From RGIG1959 sp045651865 (GTDB lineage: Bacteria > Bacillota > Clostridia > Oscillospirales > Acutalibacteraceae): a stretch of 32,814 nucleotides of DNA. The stretch is taken from assembly GCA_045651865.1 (NCBI GenBank), contig JAZRTC010000014.1, positions 1 through 32,814 of the forward strand, read 5' to 3'. The notes under the pieces are model-generated. The model was given only the letters and a program-made list of their open reading frames with translations. It was not told the DNA's origin and searched no databases. This document shows positions 14,788 through 21,967 of the stretch, one piece after another (the stretch's first letter is position 1; each line of letters begins with the position of its first letter). The position numbers were made by a program, and so were the translations under genes.

Positions 14788-15929
14788 CGGTCGATAACCT
14801 GTCCTACGGTAAAGTGATTTGCCGCGAAATCGGCTGTGCCGCCACAGGATGTATACCCACCGCAGAGCTCCCTCCTGCGGATATCACGCAAGGTTTCTGC
14901 GACATGCAGCATTTACACACATTGCTCGCTTCGTCACTGTCACTACGCGGGTCGGTTCCGCCAGATTATCAGCCGCTGATCGCGCAAGGCCGTGCACTGG
15001 CGGCAAAGCAAATCAAAATGGATATCCTCGAAAATGAACTCAGCCGTCGGTTTACCGAGGCGAATATCCGTCATATCGTCCTCAAAGGATCGCATACTCG
15101 CTCGTTTTATCCAAACACCCTTTCCCGTACATCGGCGGACATAGATTGGCAAATTTCGCCCGCCGATAAAAACCGTGCTGATGCATTGCTGATTGCGGAC
15201 GGTTGGACACTCAAAACCGCCGACAACGACGAGCGATGCTATGAAAAGGCACCGCGTGCACGATTGGAACTGCATTTAACTCCCGAAGGCTTCCACGCCT
15301 CGCAGAAACAACAAATGCAAACGATGTTCAACCGTGCCGTAGCTGTTGACGGCTTGCGCTGTCACCTGACCGACAGCGATGCCTATGTGTACGCCGTGTT
15401 TCATTTGTACAAACATTTTGTGTTGGCAGGTGCCGGTGTGCGAATGTTTTTGGATGTCTATATGATGAAAACGCGCGGGGTATCCGATTGTCAGGATGTT
15501 GATGATGCATTGACATTACTGGATTGCGCAGGATTTGCCGCATGTGTACATCAAATCAATGAGGTGCTGTTCGGCGGTGCTGACAGCAACGCCGATATCG
15601 ATACGCTGATACGGTATGTGTTTGCCGTGGGTGCATACGGCGATACCGCAGCACAACTGGCGCTTGAATCGCTCAACACGACCATTGCCAATCATTCCCG
15701 TTTCAAGCGGATCTTGCACAATTATTGCTTTGACCTTGCGTCGATGAAAACTCGTTATCCGTGCCTTAAGCGCTGTGCTTTGCTGTATCCGTTTTGTGCC
15801 ATTCACCGTGTCTGCCACGGACTTCGGTTCCGTCGCTCGACATTACGAAAGACGATTACCGATCAACAACGAAGTCGCGCACACAGCAAGGACTTCCGCC
15901 GAATTTTGGAATTGGCGTCAATCTTGTGA
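14784..15929 (+). CDS. Nucleotidyltransferase family protein (NTP_transf_5 type)
   Basis: The 381-residue protein starts at ATG 14784 after AAAGGAGG; a longer frame upstream overlaps the protease gene and was rejected. It shows the features of the uncharacterised nucleotidyltransferase family PF14907: IVLKGSH (98-104), a metal-binding RTSADIDW (D119 and D121), RLELHLTP (160-167) and later HLYKHF. In the lasso peptide pseudomycoidin pathway, as I recall, a related protein acts on the phosphorylated peptide. Here it may transfer a nucleotide or sugar phosphate to the kinase product, or act on a different carrier. It is the last gene of the operon, followed by the terminator at 15972-16023. A basic C-terminal helix (RFRRSTLRK) may contact membrane or nucleic acid. 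Confidence 0.78.
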   Translation: MTVDNLSYGKVICREIGCAATGCIPTAELPPADITQGFCDMQHLHTLLASSLSLRGSVPPDYQPLIAQGRALAAKQIKMDILENELSRRFTEANIRHIVLKGSHTRSFYPNTLSRTSADIDWQISPADKNRADALLIADGWTLKTADNDERCYEKAPRARLELHLTPEGFHASQKQQMQTMFNRAVAVDGLRCHLTDSDAYVYAVFHLYKHFVLAGAGVRMFLDVYMMKTRGVSDCQDVDDALTLLDCAGFAACVHQINEVLFGGADSNADIDTLIRYVFAVGAYGDTAAQLALESLNTTIANHSRFKRILHNYCFDLASMKTRYPCLKRCALLYPFCAIHRVCHGLRFRRSTLRKTITDQQRSRAHSKDFRRILELASIL

Positions 15930-15971
15930 TCTGATGTATGACATTTGTGTGCAGCATTTTTTAAATAAACC

Positions 15972-16023
15972 AAATCAGCCCCGAATTTGAGCAGTAAATC
16001 TCTCAAATTCGAGGCTGATTTTC
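15972..16023 (+). terminator. Terminator of the peptide-modification operon
   Basis: AAATCAGCC plus CGAATTTGAG (15972-15991) pair with CTCAAATTCG plus GGCTGATTT (16002-16021), interrupted by single-base bulges, and T residues follow. The long stem could act in both directions. Confidence 0.75.
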
Positions 16024-16082
16024 GCAAGTAACGGTTCAAGTCCGTACAAACGGTGGTTGGTATCTATTTTGTGCCGACAATC

Positions 16083-16139
16083 TGGTGGACGATAACGGTG
16101 TCGGTACAAGCAGGCAGACTCTACCTCGTCTATCCGTGC
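16083..16139 (-). pseudogene. Degenerate truncated copy of the tRNA-Val gene
   Basis: The first 16 bases (16083-16098) are identical to the 3' end of the functional tRNA-Val gene including CCA (16274-16289). Further along the minus strand there are recognisable GTAGAG (D-arm) and GCTTG (anticodon arm) pieces in the right order, but the copy is only about 57 bases long and cannot fold as a tRNA. Fragments of the T-arm also occur on the plus strand at 16032-16045 and 16211-16222. The 587-bp gap 15930-16516 holds these remnants, hairpins and the functional tRNA, and no protein gene. Confidence 0.45.
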
Positions 16140-16176
16140 ATGTAAAACCACCGCTTTTCTTCAACTCCACGCCCTA

Positions 16177-16199
16177 AAAACAGTCCACCGGACTGTTTT
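16177..16199. terminator. Small hairpin with flanking A and T runs
   Basis: AAAACAGTCC/GGACTGTTTT with a 3-base loop forms a compact stem, and T residues follow on both strands. It could end leftward transcripts that pass the tRNA terminator. Which transcript it serves is not clear. Confidence 0.5.
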
Positions 16200-16237
16200 C
16201 TTAACGGGCTTTCAAGTCCGTTTGTCCAAAAAGCAAA

Positions 16238-16271
16238 AAGAAAACCTACACCGTTTGGTGTAGGTTTTCTT
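16238..16271 (-). terminator. Terminator of the tRNA-Val gene
   Basis: A perfect 15-bp stem (16238-16252 with 16257-16271) with a 4-base loop lies 2 bases after the encoded CCA. On the minus strand the right arm ends in TTTTCTTTTTGC. Confidence 0.85.
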
Positions 16272-16273
16272 TT

Positions 16274-16349
16274 TGGTGGACGATAACGGACTTGAACCGC
16301 TGACCCTCCGCACGTCAAGCGGATGCTCTACCAGCTGAGCTAATCGTCC
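16274..16349 (-). tRNA. tRNA-Val with anticodon GAC
   Basis: Read on the minus strand, the 76 bases fold as a complete cloverleaf. The acceptor GGACGAT pairs with ATCGTCC, the D-arm is GCTCAGCTGGTAGAGC, and the anticodon stem CCGC/GCGG has loop TTGACGT (anticodon GAC at its centre). The T-arm carries GGTTCAAGTCC, and discriminator A is followed by an encoded CCA. It is a single tRNA gene with its own consensus promoter and terminator. Confidence 0.95.
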
Positions 16350-16374
16350 ATATTCGTTTTGCGGAACGAATGAT

Positions 16375-16403
16375 ATTATATCGGACTTTCCACGAAATGT
16401 CAA
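16375..16403 (-). promoter_or_regulatory. Consensus promoter of the tRNA-Val gene
   Basis: Perfect TTGACA (16398-16403), 17-base spacer and perfect TATAAT (16375-16380) on the minus strand, 25 bases before the mature tRNA 5' end. Confidence 0.9.
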
Positions 16404-16516
16404 TAGCTTTTTTGAAAAAAGTTTTAAAATTTGCATTCATGATCGTCCGTGCTTTTTGCGCACCAAAAACGGGACATTATGTGTGCTATGCTGTTCACCG
16501 AAAAGGAGGGATCCGT

Positions 16517-18076
16517 ATGCAACGGGAACTGACCATCACCAACGGCTATATCATACAGGAACGGCAAAAAACCGTACCTCTTTATGAAGCATACAAAATT
16601 CTCAGCACCAAAGCACGCAGACGATACGCCAACGCGGTGCGAAACGGCGACAGCGCGACGCTGTATTCGCACATCTTTCGCTGTCCGCATTGCGGACAAG
16701 CGACGCCCGCCTATGATTATGCCCTGTTCCACGACCGAAAACCACCCACTCTTGACAAAGCAACTTTATCCGAATGGGCACAACTGCAAACCATATTGTT
16801 TGATACCACACCGGCGTTTTTACCCATCCAGAATCCCTCCCAAAGCGACGGGCAGGTGTTGTGTCCGCATTGTCAGACGCTCGCACACGCAAGCACGGTT
16901 TCATACACCGTCACCGTTGAAACAACGGCATACGGCGTGGCGTTAGAGCGCTCAATTGCCAAAACGAATCCGCAATCCGATGAATTTCCGTTTATATTTC
17001 GTGAGCGTCTTGTTCTGGATTTGGCGCATAATGATGTCTATATGGAGTTATATGACCAAAACGGTGGATACAGCCGCACAGGTTCTCTCCTTACAACGCC
17101 CGCTCTGCCAAACGCTTTCCTTGCAGACCTGATAGATGACAACATCGTCGTAAAACGGAATATCCGTCGGGCTTTGGCACCATTCTGGCCAAACGGCTTT
17201 CCGTTCACAGTTTCGGAGATGTCCTTTGCGCGCTGCATTCTGCTGACAATGTTTGTTAATTTTCCGCGCAGCTTTTATGATGAGCTTCCGTTGAATCTCG
17301 AAACCGAGCGCATTGACCCGAGTGTTGTGAAACCCGACATGTTCCATGACCCTGATTCTGCGAGAGCTCAATTCGACCGCTCGCCTCTTTCAAAATATAA
17401 AAGTCTCCGTCGTGCCGTTTTCAATCGCCCGTCCCTGCTGTTTTACACGGAGGAACTCGAGTGGCTGTTTGCTTTGCTCGGTGACATCAATCGGTTTCAC
17501 ACCGTACTCGAATACCGTCATCTGCCGTGGTTACTCTTCTTTTTACACACCTATTCCGGTTCCCGCGTATTTTTGGAAGATTACTCGCGCATAAACGGCC
17601 ATCAAGTCCTATGTCGCATCCTGTCCGAATTATCCGGCATCCGTTCCGAATGGTACTTTAAAGCCTGCGAATATGCCGCGCTGAGTCCTTTTGCCAGAGA
17701 GCGCCAGCAACAAGCGTGGGCCGATTCTTATGATTCGCCGACCATATCAACCCCTTTGGATATACCAAAGTATCTTCGTGATGATACCTTCAACGGATTT
17801 TCTTTTCGCTGTCTGAAAAACACCTGTGAATGTCACCAGGTAGGAGTGAAAATGAACAACTGTCTTGTGGATTGGACATCCTCGACTCCTGTCATTGCGG
17901 TATACCGAAAAACGCGTGTTGTTGCGGCGATGGAAGTGCGTGACCGCCATATCGTACAAGCATATAAACCGCACAACATCTCTATTGAGCCTCACACCTC
18001 TTTGCACAATGCCATCACCGCGTGGTGTGAAAAACACCATATTCGCTGGTACAACGACGAAGACCTGCCGTACTGA
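16517..18076 (+). CDS. PcfJ-like protein with N-terminal zinc-finger pairs
   Basis: The 519-residue cytosolic protein starts at ATG 16517 with AAGGAGGG 6 bases upstream; a longer frame starting at 16370 overlaps the tRNA promoter and was rejected. Two CPHC pairs (near 56 and 116) suggest a zinc-binding N-terminal part. The C-terminus (about 435-519) has CHQVGVKMNNCLVDW... VIAVYRKTRVVAAMEVRDRHIVQAYKPHN, which resembles the PcfJ domain in which a CVG-like motif precedes a strand-rich end. PcfJ proteins were first noted on conjugative plasmids and have no settled function; no conjugation genes are near here. The gene stands alone and its stop lies inside the hairpin at 18060-18089. I rate the PcfJ link as probable, not certain. 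Confidence 0.68.
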   Translation: MQRELTITNGYIIQERQKTVPLYEAYKILSTKARRRYANAVRNGDSATLYSHIFRCPHCGQATPAYDYALFHDRKPPTLDKATLSEWAQLQTILFDTTPAFLPIQNPSQSDGQVLCPHCQTLAHASTVSYTVTVETTAYGVALERSIAKTNPQSDEFPFIFRERLVLDLAHNDVYMELYDQNGGYSRTGSLLTTPALPNAFLADLIDDNIVVKRNIRRALAPFWPNGFPFTVSEMSFARCILLTMFVNFPRSFYDELPLNLETERIDPSVVKPDMFHDPDSARAQFDRSPLSKYKSLRRAVFNRPSLLFYTEELEWLFALLGDINRFHTVLEYRHLPWLLFFLHTYSGSRVFLEDYSRINGHQVLCRILSELSGIRSEWYFKACEYAALSPFARERQQQAWADSYDSPTISTPLDIPKYLRDDTFNGFSFRCLKNTCECHQVGVKMNNCLVDWTSSTPVIAVYRKTRVVAAMEVRDRHIVQAYKPHNISIEPHTSLHNAITAWCEKHHIRWYNDEDLPY

Positions 18077-18094
18077 GACGGCAGGTCTTCCTTT
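18060..18094 (+). terminator. Terminator overlapping the end of the PcfJ-like gene
   Basis: GACCTGCCGT (18062-18071) pairs with ACGGCAGGTC (18078-18087), 6-base loop, then TTCCTTT. The stop codon lies in the loop region. The T tract is weak on the plus strand and absent on the minus strand. Confidence 0.6.
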
Positions 18095-18104
18095 GTATGA
18101 TCGG

Positions 18105-18374
18105 TTATGCGTTCTTCCCTTTTTTCTTCACGATCACGGCGACAATCACCAGAACAACTCCCGCAAGGAACAGCCACACGCGTTCCTGCAAAAGCTCCCA
18201 TGCCAAGCGCTGTGTCAGATATATCGCGGTCGGTCCATCGGCACCGCCGATGATCGCGACCGACTCAGGCGGATTGCTCGCCGTGCGGATCAACGGCACG
18301 GCAACGCTCACAGCCGTTGCAACGACCAGAACGAGTCCCACGATCAACAATACAAGCCAAAGATGCTTTTTCAT
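18105..18374 (-). CDS. Small two-span membrane protein with a decarboxylase beta-subunit GADGPTA motif
   Basis: The 89-residue protein starts at ATG 18374 (GGAGAGG upstream). Transmembrane segments cover about 6-29 and 66-83. Between them is ESVAIIGGADGPTAIYLT (about 38-55), which matches the conserved Na+-binding re-entrant motif of the beta subunits of oxaloacetate, glutaconyl-CoA and methylmalonyl-CoA decarboxylases. Those subunits have about 370-430 residues and many spans, so this is a mini-protein that keeps only the motif. No alpha, gamma or biotin carrier subunits are nearby. It follows rqcH by 19 bases on the same strand and is probably its operon partner. Function is unknown; ion binding is inferred from the motif only. 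Confidence 0.72.
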   Translation of the reverse strand: MKKHLWLVLLIVGLVLVVATAVSVAVPLIRTASNPPESVAIIGGADGPTAIYLTQRLAWELLQERVWLFLAGVVLVIVAVIVKKKGKNA

Positions 18375-18393
18375 AAACAACCTCTCCTTTTAT

Positions 18394-20154
18394 TTATAGT
18401 GACAGCCTTGCAGGCAAAGTCGGATCGGGAGTAACATACACCGTTTTCTGGTGCTCATAAATCACCATACCCGGCTTGGCACCCGAGGGCTTGTGCACAT
18501 GTTTCACCAGCGTATAATCAACAGGCACTTGCGCAGAATGTGCCGCTTTGGAATGAAGGGCCGCGAGCATCGCCGCTTCCAACAGTGTTTGTTCGGTCGG
18601 TTCGGCGCCTTCGGTAAACACCACCGTGTGCGATCCGGGCATATCCTTGACATGGAACCACACATCGCGACCGCGAGCGGTTTTGAGCGTCAGCTGATCG
18701 TTCTGGATATTATTGCGACCTACAGCGATAACAAAGCCGTCACTCGACACAAACCGCATCGGACCGACCGACGCGGGCGGTTTGCGGCGTTTGGGGTCAT
18801 TGTCGCGGATATAGCCGCTCGCCGCCAGTTCCCGCCGCACTTCGGCGATCTCCGCCAGTGACGCGGCGCGCGACAGGGCATCGAGCACCGAGTCAAGATA
18901 GGCAAGCTCCCGCTCACCCGCCTCGATCTGCTCGGCCAGCACGCGTTCCGCCGTCTGCGCCTTGCGATACTCCTTATAATACCTCTGGGCATTTTGCGTC
19001 GCACTCAGTGCGGGATCGAGCGGCACGGTGATCGTGCCGCCGTTTTCATCGTAATAATTCGTAAGCGTCACCGACGATGCACCGACGGGCACGGCATACA
19101 CCTGCGCCATCAGCATATCGGCGCACAGCCGCTTTTGCTCGCGCCGTGCGGATGCCGCAAGCTCCTCGCGCTGACGCTGGATCTTGCGCTCGATACGCGC
19201 CGTAGCATTGACCAGCAATTTCAAGGTGTCGTGCGACTTGGCACGCAGGCGTTCCGTTTTATCGCGATCGCCGTAAAAATCCTCCAGCAATTCGCTGAAA
19301 CTGCCACGCTGTGCGCCGACCGCCGACAAACCAAACTGCGTCAGCAACATATAGGAAAAGGCGGTGGGCATCCCGTCGGGCGAGCGCATGAGATACGGCA
19401 CGCGCTTCTCACCCGTCAGCAGATTGGCGCGCACGCGCTCGAGATAAAACCCAAGGCGCTCCCATTCCTCATCCGTCAGCTCATCACACGCTTTCGTCGC
19501 ACGGCGAAGCGTGAGCGACGCAATCTCGCGGCAAACAAGCGGTGACATACCAAGTGTGACATTGAGAACGGCTTTGGAAAGCTCGCCGTTCCCCCGTTCC
19601 TTGACAATCTGTGCAATCGTCTTGCCGTCATGCTCAAGCAACGATATGCGGTCGGCAAACGGCACGGGCGGTTCATACGGCAGACCCGACAAAATCGGGC
19701 GCACCTCGGACATCGCAAAATCGACGCGCTTGATCGCGTCGACGATCTTGCCGTCCCCGATCAGCACGATATTGCTGTGACGACCCGTCATCTCGCACGC
19801 CAGCGTCAGGCAAACAGGATCGCCAAGCTCATTGATACAGTCAAAATCAAAATACAGCACGCGCTCGAGTCCGTCCTGACGGATCGCCGTCAGCTTGCCG
19901 CCTGTCAGCTTTTTGCGCAGGAGCATACAGAACATCGGCGGGGTCGCGGGGTTTTCGGGTGTCTCACGGACAATATGCACCCGCGGCGATTGCACGCGCG
20001 CCGACATATACAGCTTGAATGTACCGCTTTTACTGCGAAGCGCCACGATCAGCTCCTCGCGCGAAGGCTGGTGGATCTTATCCACGCGGCAATCCCGCAG
20101 GGTCTCACGCAGTTCCGCGGCAAGACAGTATATAAATCCGCCGTCCATCGACAT
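18394..20154 (-). CDS. rqcH: Rqc2 homologue RqcH (NFACT family, alanine-tailing factor)
   Basis: The 586-residue protein starts at ATG 20154 (GGAG 9 bases upstream; an earlier in-frame start overlaps the nif3 gene). It has the NFACT-N region from MDGGFIYCLAAELR (residues 3-16), then HhH/coiled-coil central helices and an NFACT-R domain (about 450-570) with VSSDGFVIAVGRNNIQND and DVWFHVKDMPGSHTVVF. RqcH binds the obstructed 50S subunit with its peptidyl-tRNA and adds C-terminal alanine tails in ribosome quality control. The conserved acidic-Arg pair of this family appears as E97-R98, a conservative change from the Asp-Arg of Bacillus subtilis. It follows nif3 by 17 bases and is in the trmK-nif3-rqcH group. 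Older annotations call this family fibronectin-binding protein. Confidence 0.92.
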   Translation of the reverse strand: MSMDGGFIYCLAAELRETLRDCRVDKIHQPSREELIVALRSKSGTFKLYMSARVQSPRVHIVRETPENPATPPMFCMLLRKKLTGGKLTAIRQDGLERVLYFDFDCINELGDPVCLTLACEMTGRHSNIVLIGDGKIVDAIKRVDFAMSEVRPILSGLPYEPPVPFADRISLLEHDGKTIAQIVKERGNGELSKAVLNVTLGMSPLVCREIASLTLRRATKACDELTDEEWERLGFYLERVRANLLTGEKRVPYLMRSPDGMPTAFSYMLLTQFGLSAVGAQRGSFSELLEDFYGDRDKTERLRAKSHDTLKLLVNATARIERKIQRQREELAASARREQKRLCADMLMAQVYAVPVGASSVTLTNYYDENGGTITVPLDPALSATQNAQRYYKEYRKAQTAERVLAEQIEAGERELAYLDSVLDALSRAASLAEIAEVRRELAASGYIRDNDPKRRKPPASVGPMRFVSSDGFVIAVGRNNIQNDQLTLKTARGRDVWFHVKDMPGSHTVVFTEGAEPTEQTLLEAAMLAALHSKAAHSAQVPVDYTLVKHVHKPSGAKPGMVIYEHQKTVYVTPDPTLPARLSL

Positions 20155-20171
20155 CGGTACATTCTCCTTTC

Positions 20172-20903
20172 TTACAGTGTGATATACGGTGCGTCCCCGA
20201 TATACGGGATGACGCGAAGCGCAGGACACATCTCCTGCAGACGCTTGGCAAGCGGCTGCACAACGACGACCTCCGTCGCGTAATGTCCCGCCGCCACCAC
20301 GGTTAGATCATCGGAAATATCCAGCCATTCGTGGTGCTTAAGTTCGCCTGTCAGGTAAGCATCCGCCTGACAATCGGCGATAAAATCGCCGCCGGCGCCG
20401 CCAACCAATGCAACCGTGCGAATCGTGTCAGCGCCTTCCTTCATCTGCACCTTTGTGCCGAGCGCCTGCCCCACCATCGTTGCAAACGCGGCAGGGGTCA
20501 TATCCTGCGCCAAGTCACCGACACGACCGATGCCGCCGAACGCCTCACGGACATTGCCAAGCCCGATCACCGCGGCAAGCGCATCGTTGACACCGCCTGC
20601 GGCGGCATCCAGATTGGTGTGTGCCGCGAAGCACGCAATACCGCTTGTTGCCAGTGTATAGAGCGCGCCCGGTGCCTGAATGGCACGCACAGGCGAAAAG
20701 ATCAGCGGATGATGCGACACGATCACCTGCGCGCCTTGCTCCTTGGCAAAGCGGATTGCCGAAGCGGTGGCATCCAGTGTCACAACCACAGTGTCAATCT
20801 CGCTGTCGGCATCGCCGAACAACAAGCCGACATTGTCCCATTCCTCAGCGAGGGCTTTGGGAGCGACGGTTTCCATTGTATTCATCAGATCCTTGAGAAT
20901 CAT
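20172..20903 (-). CDS. Nif3-like dinuclear metal-centre protein (YqfO/NIF3 family)
   Basis: The 243-residue protein has the NIF3 metal ligands: EEWDNVGLL (20-28), SHHPLIF (63-69), AAHTNLDAAAGGVND (93-107) and the C-terminal GHYATEVVVV (about 206-215). It is the short form; the longer Bacillus YqfO type has a PII-like insert of about 130 residues that is absent here. The family is often named GTP cyclohydrolase 1 type 2 but its true reaction is uncertain. Its ATG at 20903 overlaps the stop of trmK as ATGA, the classic Bacillota trmK-nif3 pairing. Confidence 0.93.
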   Translation of the reverse strand: MILKDLMNTMETVAPKALAEEWDNVGLLFGDADSEIDTVVVTLDATASAIRFAKEQGAQVIVSHHPLIFSPVRAIQAPGALYTLATSGIACFAAHTNLDAAAGGVNDALAAVIGLGNVREAFGGIGRVGDLAQDMTPAAFATMVGQALGTKVQMKEGADTIRTVALVGGAGGDFIADCQADAYLTGELKHHEWLDISDDLTVVAAGHYATEVVVVQPLAKRLQEMCPALRVIPYIGDAPYITL

Positions 20904-21562
20904 ACCAATTCCTCCAATGCGGTCGCAACCGTTTCCAGCTTCGCCGCCTGTTCCTCCTGTCCGCCTGCACGCAGACCCATCGCACGGCGGCGCAGATGTG
21001 CCACCTGATGCGCAAAATACGGCGCACCTTCCTCACGCGACAATGCCCCGATATAGGGTGCCAGCGGGGACGCGGGCAGTTGTGCATCCGTGAACGATGC
21101 TGCCATCACGCAGTACAGATGCCGCCCGTCACGGATGAGGTGTTCTTCTTCAATCGTAAAGCCGTTGTGATACAGCCATTCGCGAAGCTCCACGGTTTTG
21201 GTCATCGGCTGTAATACAAGACGGCGGTCTTTGCCGTCTTTGAGCCACGGCGCCGCAGACAAAATCTCCGCGATTGTTTCGCCGCCCATACCCGCAATCA
21301 CAATATCCGTCGCTTCATCGGGCGACAGCACCGACAGTCCGTCACCGACACGCACTTCGATGCAACGCTCCAGTCCCGCCTCCTGCACGGTGCGCCGCGC
21401 CGACGCGGCGGGGCCTTCCCCGATATCGGCGGCAATCGCTTTTTCACATACACCGTTTTGGATCAGCCACACGGGCAGATGGGCATGGTCGGTGCCGATG
21501 TCGGCAAGCGTACCGCCTGGACGCACCATTGATGCCGCACATAACAAACGCTGATCGGTCAT
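20900..21562 (-). CDS. trmK: tRNA (adenine22-N1)-methyltransferase
   Basis: The 220-residue SAM-dependent enzyme methylates A22 in tRNA D-arms. The Rossmann motifs are LADIGTDHAHLPVWL (19-33), AADIGEGPAASA (44-55), VRVGDGL (70-76) and IAGMGGETI (88-96), followed by LVLQPMTKTVELREWL. It starts at ATG 21562 with AGGAAGTGAG upstream. The C-terminal part (about 175-220) is the helical region of the family. The gene is placed just after a hairpin terminator of the DUF1858 gene, and is coupled to nif3 downstream by ATGA overlap. Confidence 0.93.
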   Translation of the reverse strand: MTDQRLLCAASMVRPGGTLADIGTDHAHLPVWLIQNGVCEKAIAADIGEGPAASARRTVQEAGLERCIEVRVGDGLSVLSPDEATDIVIAGMGGETIAEILSAAPWLKDGKDRRLVLQPMTKTVELREWLYHNGFTIEEEHLIRDGRHLYCVMAASFTDAQLPASPLAPYIGALSREEGAPYFAHQVAHLRRRAMGLRAGGQEEQAAKLETVATALEELV

Positions 21563-21576
21563 ACTCTCACTTCCTA

Positions 21577-21617
21577 AGAAAAAAGGACTGTTGCACGCAA
21601 GCCACCAGCCCTTTTCG
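21577..21617 (-). terminator. Hairpin terminator between the DUF1858 gene and trmK
   Basis: AAAAGGGCTG (21606-21615) pairs with CAGTCCTTTT (21581-21590), with one G-T pair, a 15-base loop and a T run on the minus strand. It ends about 15 bases before the trmK start, so transcription of trmK requires readthrough or a promoter that I do not recognise. Confidence 0.75.
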
Positions 21618-21624
21618 GTTTTTC

Positions 21625-21825
21625 TTATTTACCCTCAAAATGGGCGTTGAGCTTTGCCACCAGCTCGTCGGGATCGACGCCGTGCACCATGCAAGCCTGC
21701 TCGATGGTCTCGCCGCGTGCCGACGGGCAACCGAGGCAGTGCATACCCATCTCAAAGAAATAGGGCGCGGTCTCGCGGTCAAAATCCAGCACATCACCGA
21801 TGATGGAGTCCTTCGTAACGGTCAT
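21625..21825 (-). CDS. DUF1858 redox-disulfide domain protein
   Basis: The 66-residue protein is a single DUF1858 domain: MTVTKDSIIGDVLDFDRETAPYFFEMGMHC followed by LGCPSARGETIEQAC. The CLGC pair near residues 30-33 could form a disulfide or bind metal. The domain is known from proteins associated with hybrid-cluster proteins and is common as a small stand-alone protein in anaerobes. It has AAGGAAG upstream and a perfect consensus promoter (21864-21892), and ends at a terminator. It is therefore probably strongly expressed as a short transcript. Confidence 0.88.
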   Translation of the reverse strand: MTVTKDSIIGDVLDFDRETAPYFFEMGMHCLGCPSARGETIEQACMVHGVDPDELVAKLNAHFEGK

Positions 21826-21863
21826 ATTGAAAACTTCCTTTCTGAAACATATTTACGACCAAT

Positions 21864-21892
21864 ATTATACTGCCCCGTCTGCCGTTTGTCAA
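21864..21892 (-). promoter_or_regulatory. Perfect consensus promoter of the DUF1858 gene
   Basis: TTGACA (21887-21892), 17-base spacer, TATAAT (21864-21869) on the minus strand. It drives the DUF1858 gene and, by readthrough, perhaps trmK-nif3-rqcH. Confidence 0.9.
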
Positions 21893-21910
21893 TCACAGCA
21901 ATAAAAATTG

Positions 21911-21939
21911 TTGTGCAACCCGTAAAAATATGGTATACT
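21911..21939 (+). promoter_or_regulatory. Promoter of bioY
   Basis: TTGTGC (21911-21916), 17-base spacer and TATACT (21934-21939). I see no BirA-type operator (TTAAC...GTTAA dyad) in the intergenic region. Confidence 0.6.
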
Positions 21940-21967
21940 ACTGTCATTCCTGAAAGGAGGGATGTCG

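Noticed and set aside
13138..15929. Classification as a lasso peptide cluster
   Set aside because: PqqD and HprK-like proteins fit, and so does the nucleotidyltransferase, but the required asparagine-synthetase-like cyclase and transglutaminase-like leader peptidase are missing from the operon and from the window.
16083..16289. The 16-bp tRNA 3'-end repeat as att sites bounding an integrated element
   Set aside because: The two copies are only about 190 bp apart with no integrase gene between or near them, so a decayed duplicate tRNA is the simpler reading.
21893..21967. BirA operator or riboswitch before bioY
   Set aside because: No TTAAC-type dyad, conserved riboswitch core or long leader is present; only a promoter and ribosome binding site fit in the gap.
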